Origin: Edaphovirga cremea | GTDB taxonomy: Bacteria > Pseudomonadota > Gammaproteobacteria > Enterobacterales > Enterobacteriaceae | NCBI RefSeq assembly: GCF_003332275.1 | Contig: NZ_QOVA01000004.1 | Coordinates: forward strand, 210,327-274,326 | Length of the DNA: 64,000 nucleotides | Direction: 5' to 3' | In this document: one piece after another, positions 48,379 to 57,003 of the stretch | Layout of the letters: each line of letters begins with the position of its first letter | Numbering within the stretch: the stretch's first letter is position 1 | Translations under genes and position numbers: made by a program | Notes under the pieces: model-generated | The model's input: the letters and a program-made list of their open reading frames with translations, nothing else | The model's database searches: none | Told to the model about the DNA's origin: nothing

Positions 48379-49671
48379 ATGGCCCGTTCTTTCACCAATA
48401 TAAAAACATTAACCAATATAAAAAATCTTACGTTACTTGCCACGCTGATTGGTTCAGCCCTTTCAGCATCAGCGATGGCGGATACCTCAGTACCTGTTCA
48501 ACCTGCACAACCTGCGCCAGTACAGACGCCAATTCCGCCTGCCCCTGCTTACACCGCGACACAGACAAAAGGGATTACTGTCTATCAAAACGAAGACACC
48601 TCTGTCGGTTTATTGGGTTCTATTCGTTTAACAGCAAAAACTGACTCTAAAAAGTCACAAGAACACAGTATCCAAAATAATGATTCCCGTATTGGTCTGG
48701 CTATCAGACATAATATAAACGCACAGCGTGACTACGTTATTGGTTATGCAGAAATGGGCGTTTATGGGTTGGACTCTTCAACCAAAAATGATGATAACGA
48801 TGTTTATATGCGCCAGACTTATGCGGGTGTCGGCAGCGAAACTTACGGTGTTGCAACATTTGGTAAACAATTCGCACCCACCGATTGGGCATTGGGTATT
48901 GATACCACCTATCAGTTTGGCGGCAAGGCAAAACATGACACCGCCGGGATGTCGACGGATATTGTCGGTTCGGCAGCGGTCTATAGTTATTTCGGCGATA
49001 ACTTCAGCTTTGGCTTGATGGGCCAGGGTAATGACGATGTTGATAAAGTCAGCTTTGGTAGCGGCTGGGGTGATGGCCCAACAGATATGCATGACGCCTT
49101 TGCCGATGGATCTGCGCATGTGAACGGTGCGATGGCCGTCACTGCTGCTTACAAGTGGGACAACGGTTTTTCAGTTTCTGGCGCATTTGCCTTTAACAAC
49201 TATGATGTTGATGCGGCTAACGGTGGCGGTGGCTACAGCGGCAGCACTTACTCTTCGGGTATCAATGCCAAATACACCACTAACGTTGGCGAACACGTAT
49301 GGTACAACGCCGTTCAGGCGACGTATTACGTCAACCAGGTCGATGATGGGGTGGCGGCGCGCAGAGGTGCCAATGTTTATCAGGCTCATCCAGGCGATAC
49401 CAGCGACAAAGAGAGCATTCTCGGCCTGGAAGCGGCCAGCCAGCTCAAAATCACGCCACAATGGTCTGTCTACGCCAACTTTGACTGGACCCAAGGTTAT
49501 GACGCCATGGAAGGTCAGACCTTCCAGTCAACCACCATTGGTACAGATTACTGGCTGGGCAAAAATGCCGTTGCTTATCTGGAATATGGCTACGAGAAGT
49601 ATAACGATAATGGGTATTACGGCAGCGTAGACGATCATTTAGGTGCGATCGGCCTGCGTGTGTTTATCTAA
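48379..49671 (+). CDS. General outer-membrane porin
   Basis: The 430-residue product has a Sec signal peptide (cleavage after SALSASAMA, about residue 34) and then a proline-rich stretch (PVQPAQPAPVQTPIPPAP), unusual for classical OmpC/OmpF. The rest is beta-barrel sequence of a trimeric porin type: GLLGSIRLTAKTD, DSRIGLAIRHNI, ATFGKQFAPTDWALGID (loop 3 region) and many alternating-polarity strands ending HLGAIGLRVFI. The terminal residue is I rather than the usual F. AAGG precedes the ATG. It is not LamB, despite its position between malT and malP. It is monocistronic with its own terminator. Confidence 0.82.
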   Translation: MARSFTNIKTLTNIKNLTLLATLIGSALSASAMADTSVPVQPAQPAPVQTPIPPAPAYTATQTKGITVYQNEDTSVGLLGSIRLTAKTDSKKSQEHSIQNNDSRIGLAIRHNINAQRDYVIGYAEMGVYGLDSSTKNDDNDVYMRQTYAGVGSETYGVATFGKQFAPTDWALGIDTTYQFGGKAKHDTAGMSTDIVGSAAVYSYFGDNFSFGLMGQGNDDVDKVSFGSGWGDGPTDMHDAFADGSAHVNGAMAVTAAYKWDNGFSVSGAFAFNNYDVDAANGGGGYSGSTYSSGINAKYTTNVGEHVWYNAVQATYYVNQVDDGVAARRGANVYQAHPGDTSDKESILGLEAASQLKITPQWSVYANFDWTQGYDAMEGQTFQSTTIGTDYWLGKNAVAYLEYGYEKYNDNGYYGSVDDHLGAIGLRVFI

Positions 49672-49746
49672 GTCATCATTTTCCCTGGTGCTCGACTGCT
49701 GGGGCCCGTAAGTAAAGAGTAGTTCCCCTGTGTCTGTCTATTTGTT

Positions 49747-49778
49747 GCCCACCGTAGCGCACGGTGGGCTTTTTTTAT
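49747..49778 (+). terminator. Rho-independent terminator of the porin gene
   Basis: Perfect 9-bp stem GCCCACCGT/ACGGTGGGC with a 5-base loop followed by TTTTTTTAT. Confidence 0.92.
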
Positions 49779-49788
49779 ACTATTACCC

Positions 49789-49866
49789 CCTCATCCAAAT
49801 GCTTGAGATCTCACTTTAAGCTACGCCCTAGTTCTCCTCCCCGGCTAAGCCTCTGGCAGGATGATG
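49789..49866. promoter_or_regulatory. MalT-box-like sites upstream of malP
   Basis: Three sequences match the MalT consensus GGGGAKGAGG. Read on the minus strand these are TTGGATGAGG (49789-49798, 8/10) and GGGGAGGAGA (49833-49842, 9/10). On the plus strand CAGGATGATG (49857-49866) matches 7/10. They lie 66-143 bp before the malP ATG, where MalT activation of malPQ is expected. Confidence 0.65.
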
Positions 49867-49931
49867 CCTTTTACAGTGCTGATCGTCAGGATAACGATAT
49901 AATTTCTCACTTATAGGAAACAGACCTTTCT

Positions 49932-52337
49932 ATGTCACAGCTAACATTAAAAAAGGATGTCTTTTTGGCGGCACTTACTCGCCAGTGGCATTGTTTTGGC
50001 CTCAGTTCTGCAAAGGAAATGACGCAACACCAATGGTGGGAAGCAGTCAGTGCGGCACTGGCTGAGCAACTTTCAGCCCAACCGCAGCCGACCAAACGCG
50101 CCGATGTAAAACGCCATGTGAACTACATTTCGATGGAGTTCCTGATTGGCCGATTGACCGGCAATAATCTGATCAATCTGGGGTGGTATGACACGGTTGC
50201 GGGTGCACTGGCAGAGTTTGATATCAATCTGAGCGATCTACTGGAGCAAGAAGTTGATCCGGCATTGGGTAACGGCGGATTAGGTCGTTTGGCAGCCTGT
50301 TTTCTGGATTCAATGGCAACTGTCGATCAGCCTGCGATTGGTTATGGTCTCAACTATCAATATGGTTTGTTCCGCCAGTCATTTTCTGGTGGGAAACAGC
50401 ATGAATCACCGGATGACTGGCATCGTGAAAGCTACCCGTGGTTTCGGCACAATGCAGCACTGGCCGTTGATGTAGGTGTCGGTGGGAAGGTGGAAAAACG
50501 CGCCGATGGCAGTGAGCATTGGCGACCTGATTTTATGCTGCGCGGTGAAGCCTGGGATTTACCGGTAGTGGGTTATCGCAATGGCGTCACTCAACCACTG
50601 CGCCTTTGGCAGGCCACCCATCAGCATCCGTTCAATCTTGAAAAATTCAATGACGGCGACTTTCTGCATGCCGAACAGCAGGGTATTGATGCAGCGAAAC
50701 TGACGAAAGTGCTCTATCCGAACGATAACCATCAGCAAGGTAAAAGGCTGCGCCTGATGCAGCAATATTTCCAGTGTGCTTGTTCGGTTGCCGATATATT
50801 GCGTCGCCATCATCTGGCTGGCCGTAAACTGGCTGAATTGCCGGATTATGAAGTCATTCAGCTCAATGATACTCACCCGACTATCGCTATTCCGGAAATG
50901 TTGCGCATTCTGCTCGATGAACACCAGATGAGTTGGGGCGATGCCTGGGCCATTACCAGCCGTACTTTCGCCTACACCAACCATACATTGATGCCAGAAG
51001 CACTCGAATGCTGGGATGAAACATTGGTACGCAGCCTGCTGCCGCGCCACTTTTCCATTATTAAGCAGATTAACGCCAACTTTAAGAAACTGGTTGATAA
51101 GCAATGGCCGGGCGATAAAGATGTTTGGGCCAAACTGGCAGTGCATCACAATAAACAGGTTCGAATGGCCAATCTTTGCGTCGTCGCCGGTTTTGCCGTC
51201 AATGGCGTAGCTGCACTGCACTCCGATTTGGTGGTGAAAGATCTTTTCCCAGAATACCATCAACTGTGGCCAGAAAAATTCCACAACGTAACCAACGGTA
51301 TTACCCCACGTCGCTGGTTGAAGCAGTGTAACCCTGCACTCTCTTCACTGATTGATGACACGCTGAAAACTGAGTGGGTTACCAAACTGGATGCGCTTAA
51401 GGACCTCGAAAGTTATGCCGACGATGCTGATTTTCGTAAGAAGTATCAGCAAATCAAGTATGACAACAAGGTCAAGTTGGCTGCTTATGTGCATGAGGTA
51501 ATGGGGATTACCCTGAATCCGGACGCTATTTTTGATGTTCAGATCAAGCGTCTGCATGAATATAAGCGTCAGCATCTGACACTGTTGCAAATAGTTTCGC
51601 TGTACCAGCAATTACGCGCCAATCCTGATTTCGACATGGTGCCGCGGGTGTTTTTGTTCGGTGCAAAAGCAGCTCCGGGTTACTACCTGGCGAAAAACAT
51701 TATCTATGCAATCAATCAGGTTGCTGAGAAGATCAACAACGATCCGCTGGTGGCCGATCGTATTAAAGTCGTCTTTATTCCTGATTACCGTGTCTCTGTC
51801 GCTGAATTGATGATCCCGGCTGCGGATGTGTCCGAGCAGATTTCTACAGCAGGTAAAGAGGCGTCAGGAACCGGCAACATGAAGCTGGCTTTGAACGGTG
51901 CGCTAACCGTGGGTACGCTGGACGGAGCGAACGTGGAAATCGCTGAGCAGGTGGGCGAAGACAATATCTTTATCTTTGGGAATACGGTTGAGCAAGTGAA
52001 GGCTCTTAAAGCCAAGGGCTACGATCCGTTGGCCTGGAAGAAAAAAGATAAACGCCTCAAAGCAGTTCTCGATGAACTGGCCAGCGGTTTTTATAGCAAT
52101 GGGGATAAAGAAGCTTTCTCCATGCTGTTAAATAGTTTGCAGGAAGGTGGCGACCCTTATTTGGTGCTGGCCGATTTTGCCGCCTATGGCGAAGCCCAGA
52201 AAAAGGTGGACGTGCTGTACCGCGATCGTGATGAATGGACGCGAAAAGCGATTCTGAATACTGCCCGGGTTGGCATGTTCAGTTCCGATCGCTCGATCCG
52301 CGATTATCAGCAGCGCATTTGGCAAGTCAAACGCTAA
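49932..52337 (+). CDS. malP: Maltodextrin phosphorylase MalP
   Basis: The product has 801 residues (E. coli 797). This GT35 enzyme releases glucose-1-phosphate from linear maltodextrins. [17 protein letters not shown] is near 66-82, [21 protein letters not shown] near 108-128, and the pyridoxal-phosphate lysine is in [26 protein letters not shown] near 642-667. It is paralogous to GlgP but shorter, as MalP normally is. It is cotranscribed with malQ, 9 bp downstream, under MalT control. Confidence 0.96.
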   Translation: MSQLTLKKDVFLAALTRQWHCFGLSSAKEMTQHQWWEAVSAALAEQLSAQPQPTKRADVKRHVNYISMEFLIGRLTGNNLINLGWYDTVAGALAEFDINLSDLLEQEVDPALGNGGLGRLAACFLDSMATVDQPAIGYGLNYQYGLFRQSFSGGKQHESPDDWHRESYPWFRHNAALAVDVGVGGKVEKRADGSEHWRPDFMLRGEAWDLPVVGYRNGVTQPLRLWQATHQHPFNLEKFNDGDFLHAEQQGIDAAKLTKVLYPNDNHQQGKRLRLMQQYFQCACSVADILRRHHLAGRKLAELPDYEVIQLNDTHPTIAIPEMLRILLDEHQMSWGDAWAITSRTFAYTNHTLMPEALECWDETLVRSLLPRHFSIIKQINANFKKLVDKQWPGDKDVWAKLAVHHNKQVRMANLCVVAGFAVNGVAALHSDLVVKDLFPEYHQLWPEKFHNVTNGITPRRWLKQCNPALSSLIDDTLKTEWVTKLDALKDLESYADDADFRKKYQQIKYDNKVKLAAYVHEVMGITLNPDAIFDVQIKRLHEYKRQHLTLLQIVSLYQQLRANPDFDMVPRVFLFGAKAAPGYYLAKNIIYAINQVAEKINNDPLVADRIKVVFIPDYRVSVAELMIPAADVSEQISTAGKEASGTGNMKLALNGALTVGTLDGANVEIAEQVGEDNIFIFGNTVEQVKALKAKGYDPLAWKKKDKRLKAVLDELASGFYSNGDKEAFSMLLNSLQEGGDPYLVLADFAAYGEAQKKVDVLYRDRDEWTRKAILNTARVGMFSSDRSIRDYQQRIWQVKR

Positions 52338-52346
52338 GGAGACGGC

Positions 52347-54437
52347 ATGGATCGTACACGGATCGATCAGGCTGCCACGCAGGCAGGCATTGCCGCCAGT
52401 TTCATCAATGCGCATGGAAAACAGCAGGCAATTTCCAGCGAAACCAAGTTGAAATTGCTCACTGCCATGGGGCGGGAAGAACAAGCGGTAGCGAAGACGC
52501 ATGTTCTCCCACTTCCCCCAGTAAAAGTTTTTACCCAGGGCCAATCACAGGCTCTGACATTGGGCAGTAAGGGCGAGTTTTTCTGGACGTTGCAGCAAGA
52601 AAACGGTACCCGTCTGCAAGGTCGTGCCAGTGGAGGAAAAACCCTGACGTTACCCGATCGGTTGCCATTGGGTTACCACCAATTGACGTTGGAGCAGGGT
52701 GAGCAGCAGTGGTCATGTCGGTTGATTATCGCGCCGAAACGCTGTTATGAGCCGGATGCACTGCTGGCCGGAAAGAAAATCTGGGGGGCGTGTGTACAGC
52801 TTTATACCCTGCGTTCAGAGAATAATTGGGGCATTGGCGATTTTGGTGATTTGCAGGTTATGGTTCAGCAGGTGGGTGAACGGGGTGGGGCCTTTGTGGG
52901 TTTGAATCCCATTCATGCGCTCTATCCGGCCAGTCCAGAAAGTGCCAGCCCTTATAGCCCGTCGTCACGCCGGTGGCTGAATATCATCTATATCGACGTA
53001 AATGCCGTTGAGGAGTTTCAGCGTACAGAAGAGGCGCAGCAGTGGTGGCAATTGCCTGAAACCCAATCTGCCCTGGCGCAGGCACGCAGCGAAAAGGATG
53101 TTAACTATTCCGCGGTAATGCAGTTGAAATTGCAGGCACTGAAACTCAGTTGGCCACAATTCAAAGCCTTGCCCGTGAAAAACAGCCGTAAGCGTGCATT
53201 TCAGCACTTTGTTGAGCAGGGTGGGCACAGCCTGCGGCAGATGGCGGCCTATGACGCATTGCACAGTGTATTGATGCGCGTTGATGACACGATGTGGGGT
53301 TGGCCCGTCTGGCCAGAAACCTATCGTGACGGGAAGCGCGCGACTGAAGCGTTTTACCAATCCAACCGTGATGACGTTGATTTCTATCTTTGGATGCAAT
53401 GGTTGGCAGATTCGCAATTTGCCGTCTGTTTTGCAGCAAGTCAGCAATTATCGATGCCGATCGGCCTGTATCGCGATTTGGCGGTAGGTGTTGCGCAAGC
53501 CAGTGCGGAAACCTGGTGTGATGGGGAACTGTATTGTCTGAAGGCATCGGTAGGGGCTCCGCCAGATATTCTGGGGCCGCTTGGGCAAAACTGGGGTTTG
53601 CCACCGATGGATCCGCATGTAATGGCTGGTCGGGGGTACCAACCTTACATTGATCTATTGCGTGCCAATATGACCAGTTGTGGTGCACTGCGCATCGATC
53701 ATGTCATGGCGCTGTTACGGTTATGGTGGATCCCTTATGGGCAAACCGCCGATCAGGGTGCTTACGTCCAATATCCTGTTGACGATCTCCTGGCGATTCT
53801 GGCGCTTGAAAGCCAGCGTCATAATTGCATGGTCATTGGGGAGGATTTGGGTACGGTTCCCGTTGAGATTGTGGCAAAACTGCGCGACAGCGGCGTCTAT
53901 TCTTACAAAGTGCTCTATTTCGAACGCGACGGTGAGAATATTTTCCGTGCACCACAATCCTATCCGGTTCAGGCGATGGCGACCATTACCACGCATGATT
54001 TACCTACATTGCGTGGTTACTGGCAGTGTGATGACTTGGTGCTGGGCGAGAGGTTGGGCCTTTATCCGGACAAAGTGATTCTGGCAGGTCTGCATGCCGA
54101 TCGCGAACGGGCCAAGCAGGGGTTGCTGAATGGGTTGCATCAATATGGTTGCGTGCCTAAAAAGCTGGGACACAAGGCGGCATTGATGTCGATGTCACCG
54201 GTGCTCAACAGAGGGCTGCAACGTTATATCGCTGACAGTGCCAGTGCCTTGCTGGGGCTGCAACCGGAGGACTGGCTGGATATGGCACCACCGGTCAATA
54301 TTCCGGGTACCAGTTATGAATACCCTAATTGGCGGCGGAAACTAAGCCATACCCTGGATGAGATGTTTGCCGATCCACAGGTAAACCGATTGATCAAAGA
54401 TATCGATAAACGTCGCAAGAAAGTGTCGGTAAGTTAG
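52347..54437 (+). CDS. malQ: 4-alpha-glucanotransferase (amylomaltase) MalQ
   Basis: The product has 696 residues (E. coli 694), a GH77 enzyme that shuffles maltodextrin chains and releases glucose. An N-terminal extension (about 1-140) precedes the barrel. Catalytic residues lie in ALRIDHVMALLRLWWIP near 447-463 (nucleophile Asp), VIGEDLGTVP near 495-504 (Glu), and TITTHDLPTLRGYW near 549-562. AAGGAG lies at good distance from the ATG. It works with MalP to degrade maltodextrins. Confidence 0.96.
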   Translation: MDRTRIDQAATQAGIAASFINAHGKQQAISSETKLKLLTAMGREEQAVAKTHVLPLPPVKVFTQGQSQALTLGSKGEFFWTLQQENGTRLQGRASGGKTLTLPDRLPLGYHQLTLEQGEQQWSCRLIIAPKRCYEPDALLAGKKIWGACVQLYTLRSENNWGIGDFGDLQVMVQQVGERGGAFVGLNPIHALYPASPESASPYSPSSRRWLNIIYIDVNAVEEFQRTEEAQQWWQLPETQSALAQARSEKDVNYSAVMQLKLQALKLSWPQFKALPVKNSRKRAFQHFVEQGGHSLRQMAAYDALHSVLMRVDDTMWGWPVWPETYRDGKRATEAFYQSNRDDVDFYLWMQWLADSQFAVCFAASQQLSMPIGLYRDLAVGVAQASAETWCDGELYCLKASVGAPPDILGPLGQNWGLPPMDPHVMAGRGYQPYIDLLRANMTSCGALRIDHVMALLRLWWIPYGQTADQGAYVQYPVDDLLAILALESQRHNCMVIGEDLGTVPVEIVAKLRDSGVYSYKVLYFERDGENIFRAPQSYPVQAMATITTHDLPTLRGYWQCDDLVLGERLGLYPDKVILAGLHADRERAKQGLLNGLHQYGCVPKKLGHKAALMSMSPVLNRGLQRYIADSASALLGLQPEDWLDMAPPVNIPGTSYEYPNWRRKLSHTLDEMFADPQVNRLIKDIDKRRKKVSVS

Positions 54438-54453
54438 GTTCTTTGCAAAACAA

Positions 54454-54484
54454 AAAAGGGCAGCGCGTAATGCGTTGCCCTTTT
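54454..54484 (+). terminator. Terminator of malPQ
   Basis: 13-bp stem AAAAGGGCAGCGC/GCGTTGCCCTTTT (one G-T pair) with a 5-base loop, ending in TTTTCATTTC, 17 bp after the malQ stop. The A-tract on the other side could serve nfuA transcripts as well. Confidence 0.9.
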
Positions 54485-54582
54485 CATTTCAGCGTTCACA
54501 ATTTGCTTCATGTACCCAAACTAATTGAAGATGCAGGGGCGTTGGTGTAGCTAAATCCCTGCAATATCAAGTATGAAGGAGA

Positions 54583-55158
54583 TCAATAGTAAGAGTGTTC
54601 ACCACGCTGGTGTTCGGTCAAATCACGGACGCCTTTCAGATCCGGGAATTTTTGCAGCAACTCTTTTTCGATCCCATCTTTCAGGGTGACATCAATCATC
54701 GAACAGCCGTTACAACCGCCGCCAAACTGAAGAATGGCCAACCCGTCGTCAGTGATTTCCATCAGCGTGACGCGACCGCCGTGACCCGCCAATTGTGGAT
54801 TGATTTGCGACTGTAGAACGTATTCCACACGCTCCATCAGCGGAGCGTTGTCATCGACTTTACGCATTTTGGCGTTTGGCGCTTTCAGGGTCAGTTGCGA
54901 ACCCAATTGGTCAGTGACAAAGTCGATTTCAGCCTCTTCCAGATACGGGGCGCTTAACTCATCCACATAAGCTGAAAGCTTTTCAAATTTCAGTTCGGTA
55001 TCGGTCGCTTCGACAGCATCGGGTGGGCAGTAAGACACGCCGCATTCTGCAGTTGGCGTACCTGGATTAATTACAAATACACGGATTTGGGTGCCTTCTT
55101 CCTGGTTTGCCAGTAATTTGGCAAAATGCTCTTGTGCAGAGTCTGTAATTCGGATCAT
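54583..55158 (-). CDS. nfuA: Fe-S biogenesis protein NfuA
   Basis: The product has 191 residues, exactly as in E. coli. The N-terminal degenerate A-type domain (about 1-100) recognises client proteins. The C-terminal Nfu domain carries the cluster-binding CxxC in [18 protein letters not shown] near 149-152. It delivers 4Fe-4S clusters and helps survival under iron limitation and oxidative stress. It shares its orientation with gntX upstream. Confidence 0.96.
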   Translation of the reverse strand: MIRITDSAQEHFAKLLANQEEGTQIRVFVINPGTPTAECGVSYCPPDAVEATDTELKFEKLSAYVDELSAPYLEEAEIDFVTDQLGSQLTLKAPNAKMRKVDDNAPLMERVEYVLQSQINPQLAGHGGRVTLMEITDDGLAILQFGGGCNGCSMIDVTLKDGIEKELLQKFPDLKGVRDLTEHQRGEHSYY

Positions 55159-55217
55159 AGCATTGGCTCAATAGTTGACTATTCCAGTAGGTTATAATAC
55201 GCCCATTCCCTCACCGA

Positions 55218-55907
55218 CTACAAGGTGCGGCAAATACACCAGATTTGTATTGAGGCAACCCTCTGATTCAGCAATATTTTACAAATCTCGGTTACCGTAC
55301 TGCCGGTGGTGACGACATCATCCAATAACGCTACATGGCAGCAAGTCAGGTTTTGCTGGCAACGGAATGCTCCACGTAAATTACGTTTACGCTGGTGGGC
55401 GTGGAGACCCTGTTGCGGTTGAGTAACCCTTATTCTTTGCAGGGTTGAGCTATGATAATCGCATCTTGTCCAGCGTGCCAGCGGTTGAGCCAGCAGATCG
55501 GTTTGGTTATATCCCCGCGCCCACATTCGCTTGCGGTGTAAAGGGACACTGATCAGATGCTGAGGGCGGTATACTTCACCAGCGCGATAGCGTGACAGCC
55601 ACTGAATCAACAGTAATCGCGCCAAGAGTGCCGCGACTTCCGGCTTACCACTGAATTTCAATTTCTTAATCAGCATGCTCAATGGCGGTTGATAATCACT
55701 GACAAACACCAGGGCGTTCCAGGGTGGAGGATGCTGAATGCAGCGACCACAGGCGATATTATTACGTGCGGAAGGCAGCCCACACCGCGGGCAACATAGC
55801 GGCGGCGAGGGCAGATGGCGCAGGCACAGGGAACAAATACCGTCTTGATGGCGATGTAGCGTTTGTTGGCATAGCCAACAGCGACCGCCGATTGTTAGCA
55901 TAGTCAT
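55218..55907 (-). CDS. gntX: ComF-family phosphoribosyltransferase-like protein GntX
   Basis: The start is placed at MTMLTIGGRCWLC, with GGAGG 11 bases upstream; ATGs at 55925 and 55901 are alternatives. The product has 229 residues. An N-terminal zinc-ribbon-like region has several CxxC pairs (CWLC, CSLC, CCPRCGLP, CGRC) at about 8-55. The C-terminal phosphoribosyltransferase fold has LLDDVVTTGSTVTEI near 193-207. In E. coli GntX (YhgH) is required for growth on DNA as nutrient. It is divergent from bioH across a 46-bp gap. Confidence 0.88.
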   Translation of the reverse strand: MTMLTIGGRCWLCQQTLHRHQDGICSLCLRHLPSPPLCCPRCGLPSARNNIACGRCIQHPPPWNALVFVSDYQPPLSMLIKKLKFSGKPEVAALLARLLLIQWLSRYRAGEVYRPQHLISVPLHRKRMWARGYNQTDLLAQPLARWTRCDYHSSTLQRIRVTQPQQGLHAHQRKRNLRGAFRCQQNLTCCHVALLDDVVTTGSTVTEICKILLNQRVASIQIWCICRTL

Positions 55908-55953
55908 CGTATCGTCATCCTCCATGAAATAACTGCAAACAGGACAATAACCT

Positions 55954-56736
55954 ATGACACAGCTTTACTGGCACTCTTCTGGTCAAGGAGATCGCGATCT
56001 TGTGTTGCTTCACGGATGGGGGTTGAATGCCGAAGTATGGCGTTTCATCAGTGAGCGGCTTACCCCGCATTTTCGCCTTCATCTGGTCGACTTGCCGGGT
56101 TATGGACGAAGCCACGATTTTCCTGCCATGTCCCTTACCAATATGGCGCAATGTGTCATTGAGCAAGCGCCACCCCAAGCGCTTTGGCTGGGATGGTCTT
56201 TGGGTGGATTGGTTGCCAGTCAGATCGCGCTGATGGCGCCACAACGCGTCAATGGGCTTATCACCGTGGCGTCATCACCCTGTTTCGCCGCACAAGAACC
56301 CTCTTGCACCGAGCAAGCATGGCCAGGGATCCGTCCAGAGGTGTTACAGGGTTTCCAGCAGCAACTCAGTGAGGATTTTCAGCGGACGGTGGAGCGTTTT
56401 CTTGCGTTGCAGACGTTGGGTACAGAGAGTGCGAGGAAAGATGCCCGTTTGCTTCGTTCTATCGTGCTTGAGCAACCTGTGCCGACAGTCGACGTACTTA
56501 ATGGCGGGCTTGAGATTCTCAGAACCGTCGATCTGCGGCAGAAGCTGACGACACTTAACGTCCCATTTTTGCGTATTTACGGGGCGTTGGATGGATTGGT
56601 ACCCCGTAAAGTGGCACCGCTTCTGGATACACTTTGGCCTTATTCGGATTCGGTCATTATTGATAAAGCAGCCCATGCTCCCTTCATTTCCCATCCCGAT
56701 ATATTTGCTTCGTTGGTTATCGATTTTGGCGGGTAG
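55954..56736 (+). CDS. bioH: Pimeloyl-ACP methyl ester esterase BioH
   Basis: The product has 260 residues (E. coli 256). This alpha/beta hydrolase removes the methyl group from pimeloyl-ACP methyl ester, ending the BioC-BioH route to pimelate for biotin. [12 protein letters not shown] is near residues 18-29, the nucleophile serine in [17 protein letters not shown] near 84, the aspartate in [11 protein letters not shown] near 210, and the histidine in [10 protein letters not shown] near 238. Its stop lies 8 bp from the feoC stop, convergent. Confidence 0.94.
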   Translation: MTQLYWHSSGQGDRDLVLLHGWGLNAEVWRFISERLTPHFRLHLVDLPGYGRSHDFPAMSLTNMAQCVIEQAPPQALWLGWSLGGLVASQIALMAPQRVNGLITVASSPCFAAQEPSCTEQAWPGIRPEVLQGFQQQLSEDFQRTVERFLALQTLGTESARKDARLLRSIVLEQPVPTVDVLNGGLEILRTVDLRQKLTTLNVPFLRIYGALDGLVPRKVAPLLDTLWPYSDSVIIDKAAHAPFISHPDIFASLVIDFGG

Positions 56737-56743
56737 GTTTTTT

Positions 56744-56986
56744 TCAGTGCCGCTTTATTTCATATTCGATGGTGATACATTTCTTTGCTTCGGGGCAAGA
56801 TTTACAACTACCACTTAGGCAGGCGCTATCATCCACTTCTATACGAACCACTTTCCCCATTGCTACCAGTCTATCCAGCATGGCTTCCACCAGTGGGCGT
56901 GGTGCGGCCAACTGATGGCTCAGTTGGCTGGCATTCACCTTGCCTTGCAAGGCTACAGCATCACGAACTTGAATCAGGCTGGCCAT
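56744..56986 (-). CDS. feoC: Ferrous iron transport regulator FeoC
   Basis: The product has 80 residues (E. coli 78), a small winged-helix protein (about 1-50: MASLIQVRDAVALQGKVNASQLSHQL) with the C-terminal cysteine cluster CLSGSCKSCPEAKKC at about 56-70. FeoC binds an oxygen-sensitive Fe-S cluster and protects or regulates FeoB. It is the third gene of feoABC, 17 bp after feoB. Confidence 0.94.
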   Translation of the reverse strand: MASLIQVRDAVALQGKVNASQLSHQLAAPRPLVEAMLDRLVAMGKVVRIEVDDSACLSGSCKSCPEAKKCITIEYEIKRH

Positions 56987-57003
56987 CGCGCGCTCCTTTT
57001 GGG

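Noticed and set aside
48379-49671. Calling the porin LamB because of its position in the mal region
   Set aside because: Length is similar, but LamB motifs are absent; the sequence is of the general porin type, and no MalT box precedes it.
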